A DNA stretch of 15,616 nt from contig CAYOFK010000062.1 of assembly GCA_964403185.1 (NCBI GenBank), forward strand, positions 1 through 15,616, given 5' to 3'. The notes below the pieces were generated by a model. The model made no database searches. It was not told the DNA's origin and saw nothing but the letters and a program-made list of their open reading frames with translations. Origin of the DNA: CAYOFK01 sp964403185. GTDB lineage: Bacteria; Bacteroidota; Bacteroidia; Bacteroidales; VadinHA17. The translations under genes were made by a program, and so were the position numbers. Positions 1 through 6,295 of the stretch are shown here, piece after piece (position 1 is the stretch's first letter; each line of letters starts with the position of its first letter).

Positions 1-13
1 TTTTCCGTCGGTC

Positions 14-26
14 GGCCTGGAAGGCC
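14..26 (+). repeat. Short hairpin with GGA loop
   Basis: The sequence ggcct-gga-aggcc forms a perfect 5-bp stem with a GGA triloop. It is one of several GNA-loop hairpins on this strand within the first 700 bases. Confidence 0.4.
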
Positions 27-141
27 TGAAGTGCGGGGCTGCCCGTCGGATAACAGCGAATGAGAGCATCCGGTGATTTTGTTCCCGAAATCCTTATAAC
101 CAAATTCCAAAACACAAATAATTTTCAAATCTCAAAATCAG

Positions 142-228
142 TCCTGTAGAGCGATTTTTTAAATCGCTTTTATTATTAGGTTTTCCCGGGTTTTTCAAGC
201 GACTTGCAAAGTCGCTCTACAGGATTTG
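142..228. repeat. REP-like palindromic pair, head to head
   Basis: Two related units face each other. Unit A (142-168) has the stem agcgattt/aaatcgct with a TTT loop. Unit B (198-228) has the stem agcgactt/aagtcgct with a GCA loop, followed by ctacaggatttg. The outer flanks at 142-157 and 209-224 are inverted copies of each other, 15 of 16 bases identical. A third unit with the same tail lies at 11470-11501. The layout (short palindrome, conserved tail, inverted pairing) is that of REP/BIME elements mobilised in trans by Y1 (RAYT-type) transposases. Membership of that class is inferred; no such transposase is in the window. Confidence 0.7.
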
Positions 229-233
229 TTCCA

Positions 234-279
234 AACCACGAAGTGGTTGAACATGAATAACCGCAGGTGAAACCTGTGG
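234..279 (+). repeat. Twin GAA-loop hairpin repeat
   Basis: Two hairpins lie in tandem. The first (234-248) is aaccac-gaa-gtggtt, a perfect 6-bp stem. The second (261-279) is ccgcaggt-gaa-acctgtgg, an 8-bp stem with one wobble pair. The spacer is 12 bases (249-260). Both loops read GAA on the plus strand. I recall very similar intergenic twin hairpins in Bacteroidota genomes, but that is from memory and unchecked. Confidence 0.65.
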
Positions 280-419
280 CTCAGGCGCAGCACCCCAATC
301 CGGGAACCCTGAAATGATTCAATCCTGATATGGCTTTTTCCAACTGAGGATCACAACACTGCCAGCCCTGCCTGTTGCATTTTCCATCGGTCGCCATAGG
401 CTTACCGACGACGCTGCAC

Positions 420-451
420 GTAGCCGCTTGGGCTACTGCTGAAGCTTCAGC
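420..451. repeat. Two adjacent palindromes
   Basis: The sequence gtagcc-gcttg-ggctac (420-436) is a 6-bp stem with a 5-nt loop. It is followed at once by gctgaagcttcagc (438-451), a perfect 14-bp palindrome. No gene or promoter is tied to them; they look like part of the surrounding repeat mosaic. Confidence 0.45.
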
Positions 452-515
452 GACACGCAGTCGGCAGAGCAAGACCGGCCAGGCAGGGAACCCCACAGAG
501 ACCCGCAAAGGATGA

Positions 516-646
516 GGGGCTGTCTCAAAAGTCAGATTACATATCATTCCTGCGAAAGCAGGAATCCATAAGAGCCTGATTTTCACATTACAAAGATTCT
601 GTATCAAGTACGTAATGATGCCATTAGGTTGCTTTTGAGACACCCC
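516..646. mobile_element. MITE-like element with IS-type inverted ends
   Basis: The left end ggggctgtctcaaaag (516-531) is inverted at the right end, cttttgagacacccc (632-646), with one extra C on the left. The 131-bp interior has no gene but carries the perfect hairpin attcctgc-gaaa-gcaggaat (546-565), which resembles the dRS3/ATTCC-type repeats of other bacteria. Ends of the form GGG..TGTCTCAAAA occur on full-size insertion sequences (IS1182- and IS5-like elements, from memory), so this looks like a non-autonomous derivative. No target-site duplication is evident. Confidence 0.6.
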
Positions 647-674
647 TGTCCTGAGGTACTCCGAAGGACGGGGG
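643..674 (+). repeat. Imperfect hairpin next to MITE
   Basis: The arms cccc-t-gtcct and aggac-gggg pair with one bulged base, and a smaller nested hairpin tcc-gaa-gga sits inside (around 660-668). The left arm overlaps the right end of the MITE-like element, so the element may have inserted beside it or use it as part of its end. Confidence 0.4.
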
Positions 675-699
675 ATTTATTTAATACTCTGCTCCTTCG

Positions 700-729
700 A
701 AAAGCCGTTGCTTTGTAGCGGCTTTTTTT
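700..729 (+). terminator. Rho-independent terminator
   Basis: The stem aaagccg/cggcttt (701-707 and 719-725) is followed by a run of seven T on the plus strand (723-729). The T run lies on the plus side, so it would stop transcription entering from left of the window rather than galK, whose transcript comes from the right and would meet only a weaker T tail. Confidence 0.6.
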
Positions 730-798
730 ATACTTTTCCAGGGATAAGCTCCGGCCCCTGGCAGGCTTTCCACGGCTTAATATGTCACCAACAAAGTT

Positions 799-845
799 CC
801 TGTTGAAATATGGAAAATTTGATGATTTTCCGACATTTCAACAGG
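799..845. repeat. Large two-step inverted repeat
   Basis: The outer arms cctgttgaaat and atttcaacagg (799-809, 835-845) are perfect over 11 bp. The inner arms ggaaaat and attttcc (812-818, 825-831) are perfect over 7 bp, around a 6-nt loop. No T run follows on either strand, so it is not a classical terminator. It could be an operator, an mRNA 3'-end structure for galK, or another repeat family. Confidence 0.6.
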
Positions 846-846
846 A

Positions 847-877
847 TGTGAAAATTAACGAAAAAACTATATTTTTG
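847..877 (+). promoter_or_regulatory. Candidate Bacteroidota promoter
   Basis: The box tatttttg (870-877) fits the Bacteroidota -7 consensus TAnnTTTG exactly. A weak TTTG-like box, tgtg (847-850), lies 19 bases upstream. The promoter would fire to the right, into the ribosome-binding-site-led small frame at 923, against galK. Confidence 0.3.
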
Positions 878-922
878 AATGTAGCTAATTAAGGGAAGCT
901 TTCACAACAGGAGGATTTACAA

Positions 923-1024
923 ATGCCCGAGGGAAGAGAGGTCCCGCAGAAATGGAATGCTTTTCAAAAAAGGGGCCTTTATAACATAATTTCCCGGACC
1001 CCGTCGCCAATCTCAGGAAGGTAA
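923..1024 (+). CDS. Possible 33-residue small protein
   Basis: An ATG at 923 follows an almost ideal Shine-Dalgarno sequence (aggagg at 909-914) at good spacing, which is rare in this window. The frame runs 33 codons to TAA and reads MPEGREVPQKWNAF and onward. Its last 46 bases are antisense to the end of galK. I recognise no family, signal peptide or membrane segment. It may be a real small gene, a leader, the stub of a decayed gene, or chance. The promoter-like box at 870-877 and the ribosome binding site are the only arguments for it. Confidence 0.2.
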   Translation: MPEGREVPQKWNAFQKRGLYNIISRTPSPISGR

Positions 1025-2148
1025 AACTCAGCTTTCAGTCCCGTTCTTTTGTTGTAATTCTGCCCCACGGTCTCACAAAACTTCTTGACCTTTGTTTTAA
1101 GCACAATGCTGACTGTACAACCTCCAAATCCGGCGCCAGTCATACGGGATCCCAATACACCGGCCACTTTTCCTGCTTCCTCAACAAGAGCATCCAACTC
1201 CGGTCCGGTGACTTCATAATCATTCTTCAGGGAGTTGTGTGAGGCATTCATCAATTGCCCGAAGGTTTGCAGATTTCCTTTTTTCAGCGCAGCAACTGCA
1301 TCCAAAACCCGCTCATTTTCACCCACAACATGATGGGCCCGTTTATAAACAACCGGATTCTCAATAAGATACCGGAGCTTTTTAAGTTTCTGAAGATCCA
1401 GGTCACTGAGATTACGAATTTCCTTTTTTTTCTGAATGAGTCCGACCGCCGTTTCACATTCAGTCCTTCTTTCATTGTATTTTGAATCTGTAAGGCCCCG
1501 TCTTTTATTGGTGTTGGCAATAATGAGCTGATAATTTTGAAGGTCTAAAGAGACCAATTCGTAATCGAGTGTATCACAATTCAAAAACAAGGCTTTATTC
1601 TTACTTCCCATCCCAACAGCAAACTGATCCATGATGCCGCAATTCATACCAACAAATTCATTCTCTGCTCTTTGTGATAGTTTCACAAGTTCCAGTGTGC
1701 CCAGATTTGTGCTCAGGATCTTTTCTAATGCGAAGGCTGTAACCAGTTCAATGGATGCTGAGGATGACAGCCCGGCGCCATTTGGAATGTCACCTGAATA
1801 AAGAAGATCCATTCCTGCGGGCCGGATTCCTTTTTTTTTAAATTGATCTATCACTCCAAGTGGATAGTTAACCCAATGGTCCTCATGTTTTATTCCCAGT
1901 TCATTAAGAGGAATGGAAACCTTATACTCCATATTTGTTGAGGCGAACCTGATATCATTCCCGGGATGTTCTCTGATAAGGAGGTAGGTGCCAAAGTTCA
2001 GGGCACAAGGGAAAACAAACCCCCCGTTGTAGTCGGTATGCTCACCAATGAGATTCACCCGGCCCGGAGCGAAAAATAACCTGGGCCTTTGTCCGGATTG
2101 TTTATATAAACTGAAAAAGTTTCCGAAGAGGCTATTCAAATCTGTCAT
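979..2148 (-). CDS. galK: Galactokinase
   Basis: This cytoplasmic GHMP-family kinase phosphorylates alpha-D-galactose at C1 with ATP, the entry step of the Leloir pathway. From Met at 2148 it has 389 residues, close to the usual 380-390. The galactokinase signature GRVNLIGEHTDYNGG lies near residues 29-43. The phosphate loop GAGLSSSAS is at about 125-135, the catalytic Asp sits in NCGIMDQFA, and the C-terminal GHMP motif TGAGFGGC is near 337-344. A longer frame begins with TTG at 2172, but that codon overlaps a perfect -7 box (2170-2177), so the ATG at 2148 is preferred. The gene is an orphan: no galT, galE or sugar transporter lies beside it. It is divergent from the MscS-type gene. The kinase assignment is firm; strict galactose specificity is inferred from the signature. 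Confidence 0.95.
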   Translation of the reverse strand: MTDLNSLFGNFFSLYKQSGQRPRLFFAPGRVNLIGEHTDYNGGFVFPCALNFGTYLLIREHPGNDIRFASTNMEYKVSIPLNELGIKHEDHWVNYPLGVIDQFKKKGIRPAGMDLLYSGDIPNGAGLSSSASIELVTAFALEKILSTNLGTLELVKLSQRAENEFVGMNCGIMDQFAVGMGSKNKALFLNCDTLDYELVSLDLQNYQLIIANTNKRRGLTDSKYNERRTECETAVGLIQKKKEIRNLSDLDLQKLKKLRYLIENPVVYKRAHHVVGENERVLDAVAALKKGNLQTFGQLMNASHNSLKNDYEVTGPELDALVEEAGKVAGVLGSRMTGAGFGGCTVSIVLKTKVKKFCETVGQNYNKRTGLKAEFYLPEIGDGVREIML

Positions 2149-2169
2149 TTCCTTTGTATTTTCTTTTGC

Positions 2170-2177
2170 CAAATGTA
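2170..2177 (-). promoter_or_regulatory. -7 box for galK
   Basis: On the minus strand the sequence reads tacatttg, an exact match to the Bacteroidota -7 consensus TAnnTTTG. It lies about 20 bases before the ATG at 2148. No TTTG-type -33 box is visible at the expected spacing, so only half of the promoter is supported. Confidence 0.5.
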
Positions 2178-2246
2178 AAAAATATTTGAAAAACGATTCG
2201 GGGAAGAATCAACGCAACTGATCAAAAACAAATCACTTAAATATAT

Positions 2247-2254
2247 TACTTTTG
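2247..2254 (+). promoter_or_regulatory. -7 box for mscS-type gene
   Basis: The sequence tacttttg matches TAnnTTTG and lies about 60 bases before the ATG at 2314. With the minus-strand box at 2170-2177 it makes the galK-mscS gap a divergent promoter region. No clear -33 box is seen. Confidence 0.5.
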
Positions 2255-2313
2255 GCAGATTTTATATTTTTACTGCATCAGTAAATAATTGAAAACCAAA
2301 TAAACTTTAAATC

Positions 2314-3090
2314 ATGAAAAACAATGTAGAAAAGGGATTAGACCTGGTTGAACAGGGATACAACTTTCTGGTCGCCTATGGTCCCAAATTCCTGGGGGCA
2401 ATACTGGTCCTCATACTTGGATTATGGGTGATAAGGATTATTACCCGTGGGCTAACAAGGCTTATGGAAACCCGGAAACTGGACTCCTCATTGCAACCCT
2501 TTATCAGGAGCCTGACATCAATATTGTTAAAGGTATTGTTGGTTGTAAGTGTGATGGGTATGGTGGGCATCCAGATGACCTCGTTTATTGCCATTCTGGG
2601 CGCTGCCGGCCTTGCTGTGGGCCTGGCCCTTTCCGGAACCCTTCAAAATTTTGCCGGAGGTGTGATGATCCTGGTCTTTAAGCCCTTCAAGGTAGGGGAT
2701 TTTATCAATGCACAGGGCCATACGGGTTCCGTTAAGGAAATTCTTATATTTAATACCATCCTGAAGACTCCTGATAACAGGACAATCGTCATTCCTAATG
2801 GCGGATTATCTACCGGATCGTTGACCAATTTCTCAACGGAACCAACCAGGCGGATTGAATGGGTGTTTGGTATTGGATACGGAGACAAATACGAAAAGGC
2901 CAAAGATGTATTAAATGCATTTATTGAGGAAGACGATCGCATCCTTAAGGAGCCGGAACCCCTCATTGCTTTAAAAGAACTGGCTGACAGCTCCGTCAAC
3001 CTCGTTGTACGTGTATGGGCGAATTCAGCCGACTATTGGGCGATCTATTTTGATATGAATGAAAAAGTTTACCAATCATTCGAAAAATAA
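2314..3090 (+). CDS. MscS-type mechanosensitive channel, early stop
   Basis: This is an inner-membrane small-conductance mechanosensitive channel that would release solutes on hypo-osmotic shock. The 258 residues contain three membrane segments (about 20-42, 62-85 and 88-120). The third is the pore helix with AAGLAVGLALSGTLQNFAGG, followed by the family motifs FKPFKVGDF and VIPNGGLSTGSLTNFS and the soluble alpha/beta vestibule. Family members normally end with a segment like GxxIPFPQxDVHI. Here the frame stops at TAA (3088-3090) just before it, while the missing 17 codons continue in the same frame to a second TAA at 3142-3144. A single GAA-to-TAA change would explain this. The product is either C-terminally truncated, made by readthrough, or a fresh pseudogene; a sequencing error is also possible. 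Confidence 0.9.
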   Translation: MKNNVEKGLDLVEQGYNFLVAYGPKFLGAILVLILGLWVIRIITRGLTRLMETRKLDSSLQPFIRSLTSILLKVLLVVSVMGMVGIQMTSFIAILGAAGLAVGLALSGTLQNFAGGVMILVFKPFKVGDFINAQGHTGSVKEILIFNTILKTPDNRTIVIPNGGLSTGSLTNFSTEPTRRIEWVFGIGYGDKYEKAKDVLNAFIEEDDRILKEPEPLIALKELADSSVNLVVRVWANSADYWAIYFDMNEKVYQSFEK

Positions 3091-3144
3091 GGTTTAAGCA
3101 TCCCATTCCCGCAGCTGGATGTTCATATTCAAAAACAGGCATAA
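3091..3144 (+). other. In-frame severed C-terminus of MscS
   Basis: Directly after the TAA, the same frame reads GLSIPFPQLDVHIQKQA and then stops. GxSxPxPQxDVxx is the conserved end of the MscS vestibule domain (E. coli MscS has GISFPYPQMDV). There is no frameshift or other lesion, so a single base restores a normal protein of about 276 residues. Confidence 0.85.
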
Positions 3145-3291
3145 ATACATCATTCAAATATGGCAGGCAATTTTCAAAGAACTGGTATACAGCCTCTTTT
3201 TCTTGTTTGATGCCTGCAACTGGTTTGGATTTTCTATCTTAGGATCAGATTTTCTAAATTCCTTAGCATACTAATATTTAAACCTTTTTTT

Positions 3292-6189
3292 ATGATGAAA
3301 CGCTTAAAAGCTATTTTTTCAATCTTTATTGTGTTGTTGGTTGGATTGGCCAATACAACCGTGGGCCAGGACAAAATGCCTTTACAACATAGCGACTACG
3401 ATGCCTGGAAATCTCTTTCCGGAAGCAAAATCACGGATGATGGAAAGTGGGTCAGCTATGCCATAAACCCTCAACAGGGCGATGGATTCCTGTATCTTTA
3501 TAATGTAAATACCGGGGCACTTGATTCACTGCCAAGAGGATTTAATACATCCTTTTCTGCAAATTCCAAATTCTTTGCATTCCTGGTTAAACCTGCCTGG
3601 GCGGAGACCCGGCAGGCGAAAAAGGATAAGAAGAAAGGCGATGCCTTGCCAAAAAACAACCTGGGTGTCAAAATCCTGCCATCAGGTGAGGTAATATACA
3701 TTGAGCGGGTGAAATCATTCCAGCTGGCTGAAGACGGCGGAACCTGGATGGCTTATCATAAAGAGAAACCACTGCCAGAGAAGAAGGATGACAAGGAAAA
3801 AGCGGAAGGAGAGGAAAAAGAGGAAGAAGAAAGTGCAAAACCTGCTGGAAAACCAAAAGAAAAAGATAAAAAGGCCAAAGCTACGGAACTCGTAATATAC
3901 AATCCGGTTTCAGGAACGGATCACGTTTATGAAGATGTGGTTGAGTACAGTGTCGCCAAAAGCGGCTCTTCAATTGCTTTTGTGCGGGAAACTACAGATA
4001 CTGCAAAGATCAAGCATTATTCAGTGATGGTATTTGATACCAAAAATGAACAAGCAACAGAGATCTTCAGTGGTGACGGGACACTTAAAAAGCTGAGTTT
4101 GAGCGACCAGGGTGATAAATATGCCTTTATTTATACCGGCGACACCTCAAAGGTCAAGGTTTTTGACCTGTATTTGTCTGCAGGCAGTGAGACTGAAAAA
4201 ATTGTCAGTATTGAAACTTCCGGCATGACAGAAGGCTGGTCGGTCAGTGAAAACGGATCCCTCATGTATTCTGAATCCGGCGGGCGGTTGTTTTTTGGAA
4301 CCGCTGAAAAACCGGTGGAAGAACCTGAAGATACTCTGCTGGATGATGAGAAATTCAAACTGGACGTTTGGCACTGGCAGGATCCCTATCTGCAACCGCA
4401 ACAAAAGATCAATGCATCAAGAGATGAAAAGAAGACATATCAGGCAGTATATCATATCGCTGAAGGAAGGATGGTGCAGTTGGCGAATGAAGAAATACCC
4501 TCGATACGGTTATTAATGAAAAGGGATGGAGATTTGGCAGTTGGTTCATCCAACCTGAAGTACAGGAAACTGGCTTCGTGGGATGCCAACAGGTACACCG
4601 ACTACTTCCTGGTTGATGTAAAAACAGGGAAAACATCAATTATTATTGAAGCCGCCCCATCGTCAGTTAACTTCTCACCTTCAGGAAAATATATAGTCTA
4701 CTGGTGCATTGAATGTCAGGACTGGTTGGCACGCCCGACAGCCGGAGGAGATCCTGTGAACCTGACAAAAGACCTTGGGGTGATGTTTTACAACGAGCTT
4801 CATGATTCACCAAGCGAGCCCAGGCCGTATGGCATTTCAGGGTGGATTGAAGGTGAAAAATATGTGTTGATCAACGACCGGTATGATATCTGGAAAGTGA
4901 ATGTTACCGGCAGGGAAACTCCGGTTACACTGACCAACGGATTTGGCAGGGAGAATAACACCAGGTTCCGTTATACCTCGCTTGAAGGGTTTGGCGGCGG
5001 ATTCTATTTTGGTGCCGGTGGAAGCTACGGTGATAAATTATACATTGGTGAAAAGGAACAGATCTACCTTACTGCCTTTAATTACTCCTCGAAGCAATCG
5101 GGACTTTATACAGTAAAGGTAAATAAGCCGGCAAATCCAACTGAAATTGTAATGGGGGATTTTTCCTACAGGTCTTTTATAAAAGCAAAGGATGCCGGTA
5201 TGCTGATGTTCCGGAAAGGAAACTTTGTGAATTATTCTGAACTGTATGTCAGTGATATGAAGCTGTCCAAACCAACAAAGATCTCGGTAACCAATCCCCA
5301 GCAGAACCGGTATAACTGGGGAACTGTTGAATTGGTTCAGTGGATGTCTTTTGATGGACAAACCCTTCAGGGCCTGTTATACAAACCTGAGAATTTTGAT
5401 CCTTCTGAAAAGTACCCCATGATCGTTTACTTTTATGAGCGCAGTTCGGATGGATTGCATAACTATACTGCGCCCGCTCCAAGTGCCTCAACCATAAACA
5501 GGACCTATGCTGTAAGCAATGGGTATTTAATATTTGTGCCTGACATCCCCTATGTAACAGGATACCCGGGACAAAGTTGTTATAATGCAGTGGTTAGCGG
5601 AACCTATGCCATGCTCAACCGGTTTGATTTTATTGATGAAAAAAGACTGGGCCTTGATGGTCAAAGTTGGGGAGGCTACCAGATCGCCTACTTAATTACC
5701 CAAACCGACCTGTATGCCTGTGCCTTCTCAGGTGCGCCTGTGAGTAACATGACCAGTGCATACGGGGGAATTAGATGGGGATCAGGAATGAGCCGGATGT
5801 TTCAGTATGAAAAAACCCAGAGCAGGATTGGCGGTACACTCTGGGAGAAACCCATTCATTATATTGAAAATTCCCCGATATTTTTTGTGCCCAAAATAAA
5901 CACTCCGGTTTTGATCATGCATAATGATGATGATGGTGCAGTGCCATGGTACCAGGGCATTGAATTTTTTGTGGCCCTCAGAAGACTGGGAAAACCAGCC
6001 TGGATGCTTACCTATAATGGTGAAGCGCATAATCTCCGGAAACGACCGAACAGAAAGGACCTTTCTGTGAGAAAAATGCAGTTCTTTGACCACTACCTTA
6101 AAGGTGCACCGGCACCGGAATGGATGGTGAAAGGTATTCCTGCAGTTGACAAGGGGAAAAACGACGGCTATAAATTGACGGAGGAATAG
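3292..6189 (+). CDS. Secreted S9-family (prolyl oligopeptidase) peptidase
   Basis: A large serine peptidase of clan SC, probably exported and hydrolysing peptides. The 965 residues start with MMKRLKAIFSIFIVLLVGLA, a signal peptide ending near VGQ (residue 26). A WD-like beta-propeller region follows, then the alpha/beta-hydrolase domain from about residue 690. The catalytic triad is visible: Ser792 in GQSWGGY, Asp881 in HNDDDGAVPW, and His913 in GEAHNLRK. A strongly charged Lys/Glu-rich stretch (about 157-198) interrupts the propeller. The length exceeds that of classic prolyl oligopeptidases (about 700) but suits the long Bacteroidota S9 proteins. No ribosome binding site is seen; either Met of the ATGATG pair may start it. 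It stands alone, ending in a terminator at 6217-6258. The family and triad are certain; the substrate is unknown. Confidence 0.93.
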   Translation: MMKRLKAIFSIFIVLLVGLANTTVGQDKMPLQHSDYDAWKSLSGSKITDDGKWVSYAINPQQGDGFLYLYNVNTGALDSLPRGFNTSFSANSKFFAFLVKPAWAETRQAKKDKKKGDALPKNNLGVKILPSGEVIYIERVKSFQLAEDGGTWMAYHKEKPLPEKKDDKEKAEGEEKEEEESAKPAGKPKEKDKKAKATELVIYNPVSGTDHVYEDVVEYSVAKSGSSIAFVRETTDTAKIKHYSVMVFDTKNEQATEIFSGDGTLKKLSLSDQGDKYAFIYTGDTSKVKVFDLYLSAGSETEKIVSIETSGMTEGWSVSENGSLMYSESGGRLFFGTAEKPVEEPEDTLLDDEKFKLDVWHWQDPYLQPQQKINASRDEKKTYQAVYHIAEGRMVQLANEEIPSIRLLMKRDGDLAVGSSNLKYRKLASWDANRYTDYFLVDVKTGKTSIIIEAAPSSVNFSPSGKYIVYWCIECQDWLARPTAGGDPVNLTKDLGVMFYNELHDSPSEPRPYGISGWIEGEKYVLINDRYDIWKVNVTGRETPVTLTNGFGRENNTRFRYTSLEGFGGGFYFGAGGSYGDKLYIGEKEQIYLTAFNYSSKQSGLYTVKVNKPANPTEIVMGDFSYRSFIKAKDAGMLMFRKGNFVNYSELYVSDMKLSKPTKISVTNPQQNRYNWGTVELVQWMSFDGQTLQGLLYKPENFDPSEKYPMIVYFYERSSDGLHNYTAPAPSASTINRTYAVSNGYLIFVPDIPYVTGYPGQSCYNAVVSGTYAMLNRFDFIDEKRLGLDGQSWGGYQIAYLITQTDLYACAFSGAPVSNMTSAYGGIRWGSGMSRMFQYEKTQSRIGGTLWEKPIHYIENSPIFFVPKINTPVLIMHNDDDGAVPWYQGIEFFVALRRLGKPAWMLTYNGEAHNLRKRPNRKDLSVRKMQFFDHYLKGAPAPEWMVKGIPAVDKGKNDGYKLTEE

Positions 6190-6216
6190 GTGCCGGATCA
6201 AATCTGAAATAAAACT

Positions 6217-6258
6217 AAAGCCGGTATTTTTATTAAGAACATCAATACTGGCTTTTTT
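6217..6258 (+). terminator. Rho-independent terminator of S9 peptidase gene
   Basis: The arms aaagccggtatt (6217-6228) and aatactggcttt (6244-6255) pair over 12 bp with one G-T wobble, around a 15-nt loop, and end in six T (6253-6258). It lies 28 bases after the peptidase stop and separates that gene from the transporter-oxoprolinase pair. Confidence 0.8.
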
Positions 6259-6261
6259 CTG

Positions 6262-6269
6262 TATATTTC
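6262..6269 (+). promoter_or_regulatory. Possible -7 box for the transporter operon
   Basis: The sequence tatatttc differs from TAnnTTTG only in its last base and lies between the terminator and the GTG start at 6296. It is the only promoter-like box in the 37-base gap. No -33 box is evident. Confidence 0.25.
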
Positions 6270-6295
6270 AAGACCATTCAATAACCGGTACAAAA

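Larger units (their letters stand above)
1..978. other. Repeat-rich intergenic island
   Basis: I see no credible protein gene in these 978 bases. Two frames are open from the left edge but stop by about position 75 and match no family I know. The stretch is packed with short palindromes: a hairpin at 14-26, REP-like units at 142-228, a twin hairpin at 234-279, palindromes at 420-451, a MITE-like element at 516-646, a hairpin at 643-674, a terminator at 700-729 and a large hairpin at 799-845. The motif ttttccRtcggtcg occurs at position 1 and again near 380. The 120-codon minus-strand frame at 281-643 consists of these repeats and is unlikely to be a gene. Confidence 0.75.

Noticed and set aside
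1..75. Possible C-terminus of a gene entering from the left
   Set aside because: Two frames are open but short, neither resembles a known protein end, and the sequence shares a motif with the repeat mosaic near 380.
142..279. A CRISPR array in the repeat-rich left end
   Set aside because: The repeats are different palindromes with irregular spacing, there are no uniform spacers and no cas genes.
281..643. 120-codon minus-strand frame that could be called a hypothetical protein
   Set aside because: It runs through the MITE-like element and several palindromes. Its residues (such as WIPAFAGM) are the typical read-through of an ATTCCTGC-GAAA-GCAGGAAT repeat, and it has no ribosome binding site.
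2149..2172. TTG start that would add 8 residues to galK
   Set aside because: The TTG lies inside a perfect -7 promoter box, and galactokinases do not need the extra residues; the ATG at 2148 fits better.
2314..3144. Recoding of TAA (alternative genetic code) to explain the MscS stop
   Set aside because: TAA ends galK and the nucleotidase gene at sensible positions, so general reassignment is not supported; a nonsense mutation or local readthrough is simpler.
3145..3291. Small frame and gcaggca/tgcctgc inverted repeat in the gap before the peptidase gene
   Set aside because: The frame is only 16 codons, and the 7-bp arms are separated by a long unstructured loop with no T run; chance is likely.
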